Positions 7,531 through 15,520 of a stretch of DNA of 64,000 nucleotides are shown here, one piece after another. The notes beneath the pieces are model-generated. The model searched no databases and was not told the origin of the DNA. It was given only the letters and a program-made list of their open reading frames with translations. Within the stretch, counting starts at the first letter, position 1. Each line of letters opens with the position of its first letter. Source of the stretch: Rhizobium sophorae (lineage in GTDB: Bacteria > Pseudomonadota > Alphaproteobacteria > Rhizobiales > Rhizobiaceae); contig NZ_JABFCN010000003.1 in the NCBI RefSeq assembly GCF_013087515.1, forward strand, positions 1-64,000, given 5' to 3'. The translations under genes were made by a program, and so were the position numbers.

Positions 7531-7659
7531 CGCACTGGGATCGAGAGCTTTTCTGCAAAGCTTAAGCGATGACGACGAAATGCAACTCGCTATGACAAAA
7601 TCGCCGCCGACTTCATGGGGTTCATCAATATTGCAGACACTATGCTCTGGCTCAAATGA
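7531..7659 (+). pseudogene. C-terminal remnant of an IS5-type transposase with an internal stop
   Basis: Translation in the frame of position 7531 gives RTGIESFSAKLKR, a TGA stop at 7570, then RRNATRYDKIAADFMGF and a final MLWLK before TGA at 7657-7659. The R-ATRYDK-AA-F motif, followed by a hydrophobic helix ending in W-L-basic, is the characteristic end of IS5/IS427-group transposases; the TGA stands where the family has Trp (TGG). Only the last 40 or so codons survive, so this is a decayed insertion-sequence scar. The rest of the 7355-7677 gap holds only a TCCGGGG-N9-CCCCGGA hairpin at 7430-7452. Confidence 0.7.
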
Positions 7660-7677
7660 TTGAATTGTTACCGCCGC

Positions 7678-8403
7678 CTAGCTGACACCGAGAAACTGCC
7701 TGAGCTCAGCAGTCTGCGGACTGGCGAAGACGTCCTCGGGCCGGCCTGCTTCATGGACTCGACCCTGATGCATGAAGACAACGCGGCTGCAGACGTCGCG
7801 GGCGAACTTCATCTCGTGCGTTACCATCAGGAGGGTCATTCCCTCGGCGGCGAGTTCGCGCACGACGGCCAGAACTTCGGCGACCAGTTCCGGATCGAGC
7901 GCCGAGGTGATCTCGTCGCAGAGAAGCGCTGTCGGCTGCATGGCGAGCGCGCGGGCGATGGCGACGCGCTGCTGCTGGCCGCCCGACAGCTCGTCCGGAT
8001 AGGCGTCGAACCTGTGACCCAGACCCACCCGCTCCAGCATCTTGCGGGCGGTGGCCTCGGCTTCGGCCTTCGGGGTCTTCTTGACCACGGTCTGCGACAG
8101 CATGACATTACCGCCGACAGTCAGGTGCGGGAAGAGATTGAATTGCTGAAAGATCATGCCGACCTTCAGGCGCAGTGCCTTCAGATGCACCTCGTCATCG
8201 AGGAGCTGCGCGCCGGCCACGGAAATAGAGCCGTCGGTAATGGTCTCCAGACCGTTGATGCAGCGAAGCAGGGTCGATTTGCCCGAACCGCTCTTGCCGA
8301 TAATGGCGATGACTTCGCCAGCCTCCACATCGAGATTGATGCCTTTCAGCACCTCGGTGGAGCCAAAGCTCTTGCGGACTTCAGTGATTTCGATGAGCGA
8401 CAT
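7678..8403 (-). CDS. Amino-acid ABC transporter ATP-binding protein
   Basis: A 241-residue ATPase of the polar amino-acid uptake (HisP/GlnQ) family. It has Walker A GKSGSGKST, Q-loop [10 protein letters not shown], signature [15 protein letters not shown], Walker B LCDEITSALDP and the switch His in VTHEM. It powers the permease pair encoded just upstream. The ATG at 8403 follows GGAAAGGAAGC and lies inside the permease gene, overlapping by 23 bases. It is the last gene of a regulator - binding protein - permease - permease - ATPase operon on the minus strand. Confidence 0.93.
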   Translation of the reverse strand: MSLIEITEVRKSFGSTEVLKGINLDVEAGEVIAIIGKSGSGKSTLLRCINGLETITDGSISVAGAQLLDDEVHLKALRLKVGMIFQQFNLFPHLTVGGNVMLSQTVVKKTPKAEAEATARKMLERVGLGHRFDAYPDELSGGQQQRVAIARALAMQPTALLCDEITSALDPELVAEVLAVVRELAAEGMTLLMVTHEMKFARDVCSRVVFMHQGRVHEAGRPEDVFASPQTAELRQFLGVS

Positions 8404-9040
8404 TGAGCTTCCTTTCCAGGATCTGGCTGCTTTTCGACAAAGGCCAGCACAGGGCGAAGTAGATGAGGGCGACGAGCCCGTAGACGGTGAAGGGCTGGAA
8501 GGTGGCATTGGTGACCACGGTGCCAGCTTTCGACAATTCGACGAAACCGATGATCGAGGTCAGCGCCGTTCCCTTGACGATTTGGACCGAGAAACCGACT
8601 GTGGGCGGGATGGCGACCCTCAGCGCCTGCGGGAGGATGACGTAGCGCATCTGCTGCAACCGTCCCATGCCGAGGCTGGCGGAAGCTTCCCATTGCCCCC
8701 TAGCGACCGATTCGACGCATCCTCGCCAGATTTCGGCGAGGAAGGCAGCACTCCACAGGGTGAGCGCCAATCCCGCGGCAAGCCAGGCCGGCACATCGAT
8801 ACCAAAGAGCCCGAGGCCGAAAAAGGCGATGAAGAGCTGCATCAGCAGCGGCGTGCCCTGGAAGAGCTCAATATAATATTTCGCGATTGCCCTGAATGCC
8901 TTGCGCTTGCTGATGCGCAGGAACAGCAGCCCCAGTCCGACTGCGCCGCCGCCGATGAACGAGACGAGCGAAAGCAGGATCGTCCAGCGGGTGGCGAGCA
9001 ACAGGTTGCGCAGGATGTCCCAGAGTGTGAACTCGATCAT
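8381..9040 (-). CDS. Amino-acid ABC transporter permease (HisM/GlnP type)
   Basis: A 219-residue membrane protein with about five helices and the EAA-type loop AASLGMGRLQQMRYVILPQALR, quoted here only as its core EASASLGMGRLQQMRYV, that docks the ATPase. The conserved IELFQGTPLLMQLF segment is typical of HisM/GlnP permeases. The ATG at 9040 has GAGGAGAG before it and overlaps the preceding permease by four bases, so the two inner-membrane subunits should be made together. It probably pairs with its neighbour as a heterodimer. Confidence 0.92.
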   Translation of the reverse strand: MIEFTLWDILRNLLLATRWTILLSLVSFIGGGAVGLGLLFLRISKRKAFRAIAKYYIELFQGTPLLMQLFIAFFGLGLFGIDVPAWLAAGLALTLWSAAFLAEIWRGCVESVARGQWEASASLGMGRLQQMRYVILPQALRVAIPPTVGFSVQIVKGTALTSIIGFVELSKAGTVVTNATFQPFTVYGLVALIYFALCWPLSKSSQILERKLNVAHRNH

Positions 9041-9708
9041 CGTGCTGCTCTCCTCGGGAAAATGAACCCGCCGACCACCCCGAGCAGCTGCCGGAGCAGG
9101 ATTGCCAGGACGAGATAGATGGCTGTCGAGACGATGTAAGCCTCGAAGGCGCGGAAGGTTCGCGATTGTATGAAGTTCGCCGCAAAGGTCAGATCCTCGG
9201 CGGCGATCTGGGAGACGACCGATGAGCCGAGCATGACGATCACGACCTGCGACGATAGCGCCGGCCAGATGCGCTGCAGGGACGGCACGAGAACGACATG
9301 GCGGAAGGTTTCGAAGCGCGTCATGGCGAGGCTCTCGCCTGCCTCGAACTGGCCCTTCGGCGTCGCCTGGATGCCCGCGCGGATAATTTCGCAGCTATAG
9401 GCGCCGAGGTTGATGACCATCGCGAGATTGGCGGCCGTCAGTTCGGGAAGCTGGAGACCGAGCGACGGCAGACCGAAGAATATGAAAAAGAGCTGGATCA
9501 GGAACGGCGTATTGCGGATCAATTCGACATAGGTCGCAACGACGGGTTTCAGCCAGGCCGGACCGAGTGCCCGCACCCAGGCGCAGAAGATGCCAAGCGC
9601 AATGCCGAGCACGCCGCCGATCGCGATAAGCTCCAGTGTGACCAATATGCCCTTGATGATGTCAGGATAATATTCAAGCAGCCAGCCAAATTCGAAATGA
9701 TAGCTCAA
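9037..9708 (-). CDS. Amino-acid ABC transporter permease (HisQ/GlnP type)
   Basis: A 223-residue inner-membrane permease with about five helices. It carries VELIRNTPFLIQLFFIFFG and the ATPase docking loop ESLAMTRFETFRHVVLVP, both hallmarks of the HisQ/M family. The start appears to be a TTG at 9708, preceded by AGAGGGG nine bases upstream; no ATG lies nearby in frame. The 80-base gap to the binding-protein gene contains a strong hairpin (9741-9771), which would lower permease relative to binding-protein expression. Confidence 0.9.
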   Translation of the reverse strand: MSYHFEFGWLLEYYPDIIKGILVTLELIAIGGVLGIALGIFCAWVRALGPAWLKPVVATYVELIRNTPFLIQLFFIFFGLPSLGLQLPELTAANLAMVINLGAYSCEIIRAGIQATPKGQFEAGESLAMTRFETFRHVVLVPSLQRIWPALSSQVVIVMLGSSVVSQIAAEDLTFAANFIQSRTFRAFEAYIVSTAIYLVLAILLRQLLGVVGGFIFPRRAAR

Positions 9709-9740
9709 GGAATTGTCCCCTCTTGCGGTGACGGAGCGTC

Positions 9741-9771
9741 ATGTCATCCCGCGCGCGGCGCGGGATGACAT
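9741..9771. repeat. Perfect 14-bp inverted repeat between binding-protein and permease genes
   Basis: ATGTCATCCCGCGC and its exact complement flank a 3-base loop. On the minus-strand transcript it falls 18 bases after the binding-protein stop. Such intercistronic hairpins stop 3' exonucleases or terminate part of the transcription, so that the periplasmic protein is made in excess. Confidence 0.65.
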
Positions 9772-9788
9772 CCGTGAGACCGGGTTCC

Positions 9789-10574
9789 TTACAGATCCGA
9801 CGGGAGATCGGCGCCGAGCCACTTCTGCGATATGGCGTTCAGCGATCCATCGGTTTTGGCGGCGGCGACAATGCCGTTCACCTTCTCCAGAAGAGATGCC
9901 TGTTCCTTGTTGAGACCGATGTAGCAGGGCGAGTTCTTGATGAGGAACTTCAGCTCAGGGCGCTTGGGGGGATTTTTGGCGAGGATCGCAGCGGCCACGA
10001 CGTTGCCGGTGGCGATGGTGTCGACCTGGCCGGACAGGAAGGCCGAGATGGTGCCGTTATTGTCTTCGTAGCGCTTGATCGTCGCGTCGGCCGGCGCGAT
10101 CTTCGTCAGTTCGAGGTCCTCCACGGCGCCGCGCGTGACGCCGATGCTCTTGCCCGCAAGATCCTCCGCCTTGGCGATCGAAACATCGGCCGGGGCGAAC
10201 ACGCCATTGAAGAAGGGGGCATAGGCTGTCGAAAAATCGATCACCTTTTCACGCTCCGCATTCTTGCCGAGGCTTGATATGACCAGATCGACTTTGTTCG
10301 TCTGCAGATAGGGGACGCGGTTGGCGCTGGTGACCGGCACGAGTTCGGCCTTCACGCCCAGCTTTTCGGCAATGAGATTGGCCACATCGATATCATAGCC
10401 CATCGGCGCCATATCGGTGCCGACGCTGCCGAAGGGCGGGAAATCCTGCGGAACGGCGACACGCAGCGTCCCGCGCGCCGTGATGTCGGCGAGAGCATCG
10501 GCATAGGACGCCGAACCGAAGCCGAAGGTTGCAGCCAGGGTCGCGATTGCGAAGAAGACTCGTCTTGTCAGCAT
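9789..10574 (-). CDS. Periplasmic amino-acid-binding protein of an ABC transporter
   Basis: A 261-residue family 3 solute-binding protein. The signal peptide is residues 1-25 (ending SASYA, then DALADI). The mature protein has the GTLRVAVPQDFPPFG start, the GYDIDVANLIAEKLG segment and the DLVISSLGKNAEREKVIDFS segment of polar amino-acid binders. The ligand cannot be named from sequence. The ATG at 10574 is preceded by AAAGGAGC, which overlaps the end of the GntR gene three bases away, so regulator and transporter share one transcript. Confidence 0.92.
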   Translation of the reverse strand: MLTRRVFFAIATLAATFGFGSASYADALADITARGTLRVAVPQDFPPFGSVGTDMAPMGYDIDVANLIAEKLGVKAELVPVTSANRVPYLQTNKVDLVISSLGKNAEREKVIDFSTAYAPFFNGVFAPADVSIAKAEDLAGKSIGVTRGAVEDLELTKIAPADATIKRYEDNNGTISAFLSGQVDTIATGNVVAAAILAKNPPKRPELKFLIKNSPCYIGLNKEQASLLEKVNGIVAAAKTDGSLNAISQKWLGADLPSDL

Positions 10575-10577
10575 GTT

Positions 10578-11321
10578 TCAATTGCTCCTTTGAAGTTGTG
10601 GTTTTTTGGGTCTGACGGTTGGGGATACAGTCCTGGGAGGAAGGGACAGGGAACTGCGCAGTTCCGAGAGCGGATCCGGGCGCGCGGTGAGGTCGAGGCC
10701 CATCTCCACTTCGTCCAGATGTTCGATAGAGAGTTCGGCAGCTCTGGCGAAATCGCCCGCCCGCATGGCCTCGAAGATGCGGCAATGCCCGTCATGAGAC
10801 TGTGCCGCATGAAATTCAGACTGGTAGAGCATCGAAATGAGGATCGTCCTCGCGGTGAGATCGCGCAGGATATCGACGATGATGGCGTTGCCGCTCAATT
10901 CTGCGATGCGGATGTGAAAATCGCCCATCAAATAGGTCAGGCGCTGGCGGTCGCCCGCAACCATGGCGCCCTTTTCCTCGTTCAAATGCGCGTCGAGCGC
11001 TTTGTGTCCCTCGTCTGTCAGTACGCGCATGCTGCGCAGCAATCCGGCCTCGACGACGCGCCGTGCCTCATAGACCGCGATCGCCTCTTCGGCGGACGGT
11101 TCGACGACGAACCAGCCTCGTCTCGGACTGACATGCACGATGCCGCGTGTTTCCAGGCGCATCATGGCTTCACGAACACGGGTTCGAGACACGCCGAAGA
11201 GCGTTGCCAGCTGGTTTTCGCTGAGACGCGTACCGGGTCGGATCTTGGCTGAAAGAATCCCTGAGACGATCGTCTCCTCGATGGTTTTCTGCGGGGTCTC
11301 GGATGTCTGGCTATCTTGCAT
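10578..11321 (-). CDS. GntR family transcriptional regulator, FCD (FadR-like) subgroup
   Basis: A 247-residue regulator. The N-terminal winged helix (about 10-75) has LSENQLATLFGVSRTRVREAM and the wing segment GIVHVSPRRGWFVVEPS. The C-terminal FCD domain (about 80-215) has the D-x4-N-like and His residues used for metal and ligand binding (DFHIRIAELSGN, HDGHCRIFEAM). The Pro/Arg-rich tail after about 225 is probably disordered. It leads the transporter operon and likely responds to the transported compound or its product. A TCTTG-CATA-CAAGA palindrome overlaps its start codon, suggesting autorepression. Confidence 0.9.
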   Translation of the reverse strand: MQDSQTSETPQKTIEETIVSGILSAKIRPGTRLSENQLATLFGVSRTRVREAMMRLETRGIVHVSPRRGWFVVEPSAEEAIAVYEARRVVEAGLLRSMRVLTDEGHKALDAHLNEEKGAMVAGDRQRLTYLMGDFHIRIAELSGNAIIVDILRDLTARTILISMLYQSEFHAAQSHDGHCRIFEAMRAGDFARAAELSIEHLDEVEMGLDLTARPDPLSELRSSLSLPPRTVSPTVRPKKPQLQRSN

Positions 11322-11327
11322 ACAAGA
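11314..11327. promoter_or_regulatory. Predicted operator of the GntR/FCD regulator
   Basis: TCTTG-CATA-CAAGA is a perfect 5-bp-arm inverted repeat across the ATG of the regulator gene. It resembles the TTGTATACAA-like sites bound by many FCD-type GntR proteins. Position over the start codon would let the protein block its own operon. Confidence 0.5.
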
Positions 11328-11512
11328 CAGGAAAGCAAAGCTCGTGCCAAAATTCTGCGGTCAGGATTTCCAGGGTGTCTCGGATCCCTCACCTGGAGTT
11401 TGCACGGTGAGAATGCAGATTGAACGTAAATTGAGCGAGTGCCTGCAACTCATTGCAAACCTGGATCAGCGTCGGCCGCTCATATGGCGCCGTGCCCACT
11501 GGCCGAACGACC

Positions 11513-11938
11513 TTATGCGGTCGAAGCCACCCAGGGATTGATCACTTTAACGCCCGCAGCGTCGAAAGCACTTGTATCGCGCGTGGCGACGGCGAACCCT
11601 TTTGATGCCGCGATGGCGGCGATATAGCCATCCGCAGTGGGGAATCCTCTGCCAGCGGCTCGGGCCTTGACGGCGAGATCGGCATAGTGCCGTGCCGCTG
11701 TGATGTCGAAAGCCAAAATACGGCTTTCGAAGAGCTCCATCAGACCGTCCAACGCGTTGGAGAGCCTTTCCCTGCGCTTGCCAGCCGGGAGCGCGCCGAT
11801 TCCAAACATCAGTTCGGCGATCGTGACGCTAGAAAGGAACAGGGTTTCGGCTGCCTGCTCATCTAGCCAGAATTTCACGGCTTCGTCGGGCTCGGGTTTC
11901 ATCGCCTCGGAAACGACGTTCGTATCGAGGATAATCAT
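11513..11938 (-). CDS. PIN-domain ribonuclease toxin (VapC/FitB type)
   Basis: A 141-residue PIN protein. The acidic residues expected to bind Mg2+ are seen in MIILDTNVVSE, in IAELMFG and in FPTADGYIAAIAASKG with the following RDTSAFD. The N-PW-terminal motif INPW is typical of the FitB branch. It should be an RNase neutralised by the antitoxin encoded just upstream, with which it overlaps by four bases (ATGA). The pair sits between two unrelated transporter operons, as expected for a mobile toxin-antitoxin cassette. Confidence 0.9.
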   Translation of the reverse strand: MIILDTNVVSEAMKPEPDEAVKFWLDEQAAETLFLSSVTIAELMFGIGALPAGKRRERLSNALDGLMELFESRILAFDITAARHYADLAVKARAAGRGFPTADGYIAAIAASKGFAVATRDTSAFDAAGVKVINPWVASTA

Positions 11939-12189
11939 TCAAAGCTCATCGGCTTTGCAGGCAATGTGTCGCGAGCTTGGTCCAGAACGGCAAAGTCCTC
12001 ATTCGTCAGCCCGAGGCGGCGGCTGCGTTCGGCGAGCGCGCTACCAAGACGCAGCCGCGTTTCTGGACGCACGGCAGCCTCAAGGATTTCCCGCATTTCC
12101 GCTTCGGCGCTGCGCCCGTGATGAGCCGCGCGCACCTTGAGGGCCCGGTGCGTCGCCTCCGAGAGGTTTCTGATTGTGACTGCAGGCAT
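11935..12189 (-). CDS. FitA-like ribbon-helix-helix antitoxin
   Basis: An 84-residue protein. The N-terminus MPAVTIRNLSEATHRALKVR is the ribbon-helix-helix DNA-binding start of FitA/VapB antitoxins, followed by the conserved HGRSAEAEMREILE. The C-terminal half, which should wrap the toxin, ends AKPMSFE. It is the first gene of the pair, with a TAGCGATGCTAGCAATG repeat upstream that may be its operator. Confidence 0.9.
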   Translation of the reverse strand: MPAVTIRNLSEATHRALKVRAAHHGRSAEAEMREILEAAVRPETRLRLGSALAERSRRLGLTNEDFAVLDQARDTLPAKPMSFE

Positions 12190-12211
12190 GATGGCAACCC
12201 CGTGAACATGA

Positions 12212-12228
12212 TAGCGATGCTAGCAATG
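12212..12228. promoter_or_regulatory. Candidate autoregulatory operator of the FitAB-type pair
   Basis: The sequence TAGCGATG directly repeated as TAGCAATG includes the palindrome TGCTAGCA (12218-12225), 23 bases before the antitoxin start. FitA/VapB proteins normally bind such repeats. The remaining bases up to 12342 show no other feature. Confidence 0.35.
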
Positions 12229-12342
12229 TAATGGATTTGCCATCACATTCAATGTGCGCTTGCCATGCGATCGTAAGGCAACCAGTCGCTAGGAGAGTTG
12301 CGCCCACCGTAACGGGTGATCGTCAAGGATTTCTCTTTTCGC

Positions 12343-13113
12343 CTAATTGAAACTCGAGGTTTTGAGGAATTCCGCGAGCCGTTCAGTCTTCGGATGCACG
12401 AACATGTCCTTTGGATCGCCCTCCTCGCAGATGACGCCCTGGTTCATGAAGATGACGCGTGACGAGACGTCGTAGGCAAAGCGCATCTCGTGGGTGACGA
12501 GCAGCATGGTCATGCCGTCGGCGGCAAGCCCCTTGATGACCTGGAGCACTTCGCCCACCAGTTCCGGGTCGAGGGCGGAGGTCACTTCGTCGAACAGCAT
12601 CAGCCTCGGCGACATGGCGATGGCGCGGGCGATCGCGACGCGCTGCTGCTGACCGCCGGAAAGCTGCCCGGGGTAATGGTTCGTGCGGGTGGAAAGGCCG
12701 ACCCGATCGAGCCATTTTTCCGCGATAACGCGGGCATCCGACTTCGTCATTTTCTTCACCTTGACGAGGCCGAGCATGACGTTTTCAGCGGCGCTCATAT
12801 GCGGAAAGAGGTTGAACTGCTGAAACGCCATGCCGGTCAGCGCACGCTGGCGTGCAATCTCTTTCTCGCTCTTGCGGCGCCGTGTTGCGCCTTCGGCGCG
12901 GTAGCCGATCTCCTCGCCATCGAGGCTGATCGTGCCGCCCTGGAACTCTTCGAGCATGTTGATGCAGCGCAGCAAGGTGGTCTTTCCGGAGCCGGACGAG
13001 CCGATGATGGAAATGACTTCGCCTTCCTGCACGGCGCAATCGACGCCCTTGAGGACTTCGTGGATGCCGTAAGTCTTGCGCAAACCCTGGATGTCGAGAA
13101 TGGTCTTGGCCAT
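12343..13113 (-). CDS. Amino-acid ABC transporter ATP-binding protein
   Basis: A 256-residue polar amino-acid transporter ATPase. It has Walker [11 protein letters not shown]-loop [11 protein letters not shown], signature [15 protein letters not shown], Walker [13 protein letters not shown] and VTHEM. A longer basic insertion ([14 protein letters not shown], about 77-90) is typical of the ArgP/HisP-like branch. The ATG at 13113 follows GAGGAGAC. It is the last gene of a binding protein - permease - permease - ATPase operon. Confidence 0.93.
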   Translation of the reverse strand: MAKTILDIQGLRKTYGIHEVLKGVDCAVQEGEVISIIGSSGSGKTTLLRCINMLEEFQGGTISLDGEEIGYRAEGATRRRKSEKEIARQRALTGMAFQQFNLFPHMSAAENVMLGLVKVKKMTKSDARVIAEKWLDRVGLSTRTNHYPGQLSGGQQQRVAIARAIAMSPRLMLFDEVTSALDPELVGEVLQVIKGLAADGMTMLLVTHEMRFAYDVSSRVIFMNQGVICEEGDPKDMFVHPKTERLAEFLKTSSFN

Positions 13114-13126
13114 CGGGGGTGTCTCC

Positions 13127-13786
13127 TCAGGACGGCAGGGCGGTCTTGCGCTCGACGTATTTGCCGAAGTGCTCGATGCCGTAGTTGATGATGAAATAGA
13201 GACCGCCGGCCAGGAAATAGAACTGGAGGCTCATGAAATTGCGGGAGATGATCTCCTGCGTGCGCAGGAGAAGCTCAGCGACGCCGATGACGGAGAGCAG
13301 CGTCGAGGCCTTCACCATCTCGGCCGCGGTATTCACCCAGGCCGGCAGGCACTGGCGCATGGCCTGCGGCCACAGCACCGAGGTGAAGGTCTGGGTAAAG
13401 GTCAGGCCGATCGCCTTGGCGGCTTCGGTCTGCCCCTTGGGGATTGCCTGAAGCGCTCCGCGCACGATTTCGCCAACATGGGAGGAGCAGAAGATGGCAA
13501 GGGCGAGCACGCCGGCCGAGAACGGCCCGAGATCGAGGCCGACGGCGGCGGAGACATAGTAGCTCGCGAGCACGAGCACGAGCACCGGCGTGCCACGGAT
13601 GATATCCGTATAGGCGCGCACGGTCAGACGCAAAACAACGCCGCCATAGACGAGCGCCAAACCGACGAAAACGCCGAGCACGGAACCCGCAAGGATGGCC
13701 AGCAGGGAGATCAACACGGTCACGCCGATGCCGTTCATGATGACATAGCGGGCGATCCAGAGTTGTTCGAGAAAGGTGTGGGACAT
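13127..13786 (-). CDS. Amino-acid ABC transporter permease
   Basis: A 219-residue inner-membrane permease with about five helices. Conserved segments include [19 protein letters not shown] and the docking loop [21 protein letters not shown]. It starts five bases after the stop codon of the companion permease, so the two are translated from the same message and probably form the heterodimeric channel of the importer. Confidence 0.92.
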   Translation of the reverse strand: MSHTFLEQLWIARYVIMNGIGVTVLISLLAILAGSVLGVFVGLALVYGGVVLRLTVRAYTDIIRGTPVLVLVLASYYVSAAVGLDLGPFSAGVLALAIFCSSHVGEIVRGALQAIPKGQTEAAKAIGLTFTQTFTSVLWPQAMRQCLPAWVNTAAEMVKASTLLSVIGVAELLLRTQEIISRNFMSLQFYFLAGGLYFIINYGIEHFGKYVERKTALPS

Positions 13787-13791
13787 CAGGT

Positions 13792-14454
13792 CTATCTCGG
13801 CAGGGCCAGACGGCGCTCGACAAAGCGCATCACGGCGGCGATGAGGAAACAGGTCGCGACATAGAGCGCGGATGTCACCATCCAGGTTTCTATGACGCGG
13901 AAGCTCTCGACATTGATCTTGCGGGCGGCGAAGGTCAGTTCGGGCACGGCGATGGCGGCGGCGAGCGAGGTGTCCTTGAAGAGCGAGATGACCGTCGAGG
14001 ACAGCGATGGCAGCACGTTGCGCAGCATCAGCGGAGCGATGATGGAACTGCGGATCTGCATCCCCGTTAGGCCGATGGCAAGCCCCGCTTCTGTCAGTCC
14101 TCTTGGAATAGACAGCAGCCCGGCGCGGAACACCTCGGCCAGATAGGCGCCGGAATAGAGGGACAGAACCAGGACGAAGCTTTTTATCTTGTCGAGGCGC
14201 AAACCCATTTGCGGCAGCGCGAAAAAGACGAAAAGCACCAGGACGAGAATCGGCAGGTTGCGGATCACCGTGACATAGACCCGCGCCGGCGCGACCGCAA
14301 AGCGGCTTTTGGAGGTCAGCGCGAAGGCCACCACAAGGCCGATCGCGGCCCCGATCAGGATCGAGATCACCGCAAGGCCGAGGCTGAGCGCAAGCCCGCT
14401 CAAAAGAAAATCGAAGTTGCGCCAGACGGCAGCGAAATTCAACGTGTAACCCAT
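13792..14454 (-). CDS. Amino-acid ABC transporter permease
   Basis: A 220-residue inner-membrane permease with about five helices. It shows VTVIRNLPILVLVLFVFFALP and the docking loop AGLAIGLTGMQIRSSIIAPLM. The ATG at 14454 (MGYTLNF) is preceded by AAAGGGCGG. An upstream ATG at 14481 lies inside a repeat element and would add nine unrelated residues, so it is not preferred. Between this gene and the binding-protein gene sit the repeat and a hairpin. Confidence 0.9.
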   Translation of the reverse strand: MGYTLNFAAVWRNFDFLLSGLALSLGLAVISILIGAAIGLVVAFALTSKSRFAVAPARVYVTVIRNLPILVLVLFVFFALPQMGLRLDKIKSFVLVLSLYSGAYLAEVFRAGLLSIPRGLTEAGLAIGLTGMQIRSSIIAPLMLRNVLPSLSSTVISLFKDTSLAAAIAVPELTFAARKINVESFRVIETWMVTSALYVATCFLIAAVMRFVERRLALPR

Positions 14455-14474
14455 GCGGGCCGCCCTTTCAGACC

Positions 14475-14520
14475 AGATCATGATGCCGAAAAGTGTGAGC
14501 GGTTTTCGGACGACATCCTG
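14475..14520. repeat. Rhizobial-type palindromic intergenic repeat, copy 1
   Basis: AGATCATG is followed by CCGAAAA-N10-TTTTCGG (14486-14509), then CGACATCCTGCT. The same plan, with the core GCGGTTTT and CGACAT, recurs at 39374-39454 in another transporter operon. I recall this type of element as highly dispersed in Rhizobium genomes, but could not search for other copies. Confidence 0.6.
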
Positions 14521-14534
14521 CTCTCACTCTTTAA

Positions 14535-14566
14535 ATGCGGAGCGGGAAACATGTCCCGCTCCGCAT
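14535..14566 (-). terminator. Strong hairpin after the second amino-acid-binding protein gene
   Basis: ATGCGGAGCGGG and its exact complement flank an 8-base loop, giving a perfect 12-bp stem. On the minus-strand transcript it begins five bases after the binding-protein stop. No T-run follows, so attenuation or mRNA stabilisation is more likely than full termination. Confidence 0.6.
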
Positions 14567-14571
14567 GGCTG

Positions 14572-15411
14572 TTACTTGAACTCGACCGGGAAGCCGATCT
14601 GCGGCGGCGTCAGATCTTTGCCGAACCAAGTCTTGAAGGACTTGGCGTAAAAGTCGAATTCAACGCCGGTCATGGCTTCGTGCAGGGCGGTGTTGACGAA
14701 GTTCAGCCAGTCCTGGTCACCCCGCTTGACGGCGCAGGCGTAGGTCTGCGGATTCCAGCCATAGCCGGCATCTTTGTAGCGGCCCGGATTCTGCGTCATG
14801 TACCATGCAAGCGACGACTGGTCCGTGGCGACTGCATCGGCGCGTCCCGATTCCAGCGCCTGATAGATCAGGTCGACGGAATCGTACTGGTCGACGGTCG
14901 CCTCCGGCAACGCCGCATGCACCATCGCCTCGGCATAGACGTTCTGGAGAACCGAGATGGTGACGGAGGAACCGGCCGCCTTGAGGGCTGCGTAGTCGGC
15001 ATACTTTCCGTCTGCCTTGAGCATCAGGCCGACACCCTCGCGATAATAAGGAATGGTGAAGGCAACCTGCTGGGCGCGCTCGCCGGTAACGGTCATGAAC
15101 TGGCAGGTGATGTCGACTTTGTCGGTAGTGATGTTCGGGATGCGGGCATCGGAGGACTGGTTCACATATTCGATCTTCTCAGGATCGCCGAAGAGCGCCT
15201 TGGCGATGATATGGCCCATGTCGACGTCGAAGCCCTGAAGCTTGTCGTCGGCGCTCTTGAAGTGCCAGGGCGCATTGGTGCTGCCCGTGCCGAGGACGAG
15301 ATGGCCGCGGGCCAGCACTTCATCGAGCTTGCTGCCGTCGGCCAGCGCAGGCGTGGACAACAGACCGGCGACGGCCAGCGACATCACGGCGGTGCGAAAG
15401 GAAATGGTCAT
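14572..15411 (-). CDS. Periplasmic amino-acid-binding protein of an ABC transporter
   Basis: A 279-residue family 3 solute-binding protein. The signal peptide is residues 1-24 (MTISFRTAV to PALA-D). The mature part has ARGHLVLGTGSTNAPWHF, LQGFDVDMGHIIAKALFG and DITCQFMTVTGERAQQVAFT, in the pattern of polar amino-acid binders; the ligand is not predictable. The ATG at 15411 is chosen because the longer frame would start within the operator region and gives no signal peptide. It is the first gene of the operon, behind a promoter crossed by a long inverted repeat (15439-15478). Confidence 0.9.
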   Translation of the reverse strand: MTISFRTAVMSLAVAGLLSTPALADGSKLDEVLARGHLVLGTGSTNAPWHFKSADDKLQGFDVDMGHIIAKALFGDPEKIEYVNQSSDARIPNITTDKVDITCQFMTVTGERAQQVAFTIPYYREGVGLMLKADGKYADYAALKAAGSSVTISVLQNVYAEAMVHAALPEATVDQYDSVDLIYQALESGRADAVATDQSSLAWYMTQNPGRYKDAGYGWNPQTYACAVKRGDQDWLNFVNTALHEAMTGVEFDFYAKSFKTWFGKDLTPPQIGFPVEFK

Positions 15412-15438
15412 GGCGTTCCCCTTATGGATGGTTCCTGT

Positions 15439-15478
15439 TGTTCCAGTATAATGGACGTATGTCTGTTTTACTGGAACA
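15439..15478. promoter_or_regulatory. Inverted repeat across the promoter of the second amino-acid ABC operon
   Basis: TGTTCCAGTA and TACTGGAACA form perfect 10-bp arms 20 bases apart, 28 bases before the binding-protein start. On the minus strand one arm overlaps a TATACT -10-like hexamer, as expected for a repressor site. No regulator gene for it is adjacent. Confidence 0.5.
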
Positions 15479-15520
15479 ATGTTATGAAGTGCCATCAAGG
15501 GTGAATTGTCAATGGGTCAT

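Noticed and set aside
14209..15504. 431-codon open frame on the plus strand over permease and binding-protein genes
   Set aside because: Antisense to two clear transporter genes, and crosses the repeat, hairpin and operator between them.
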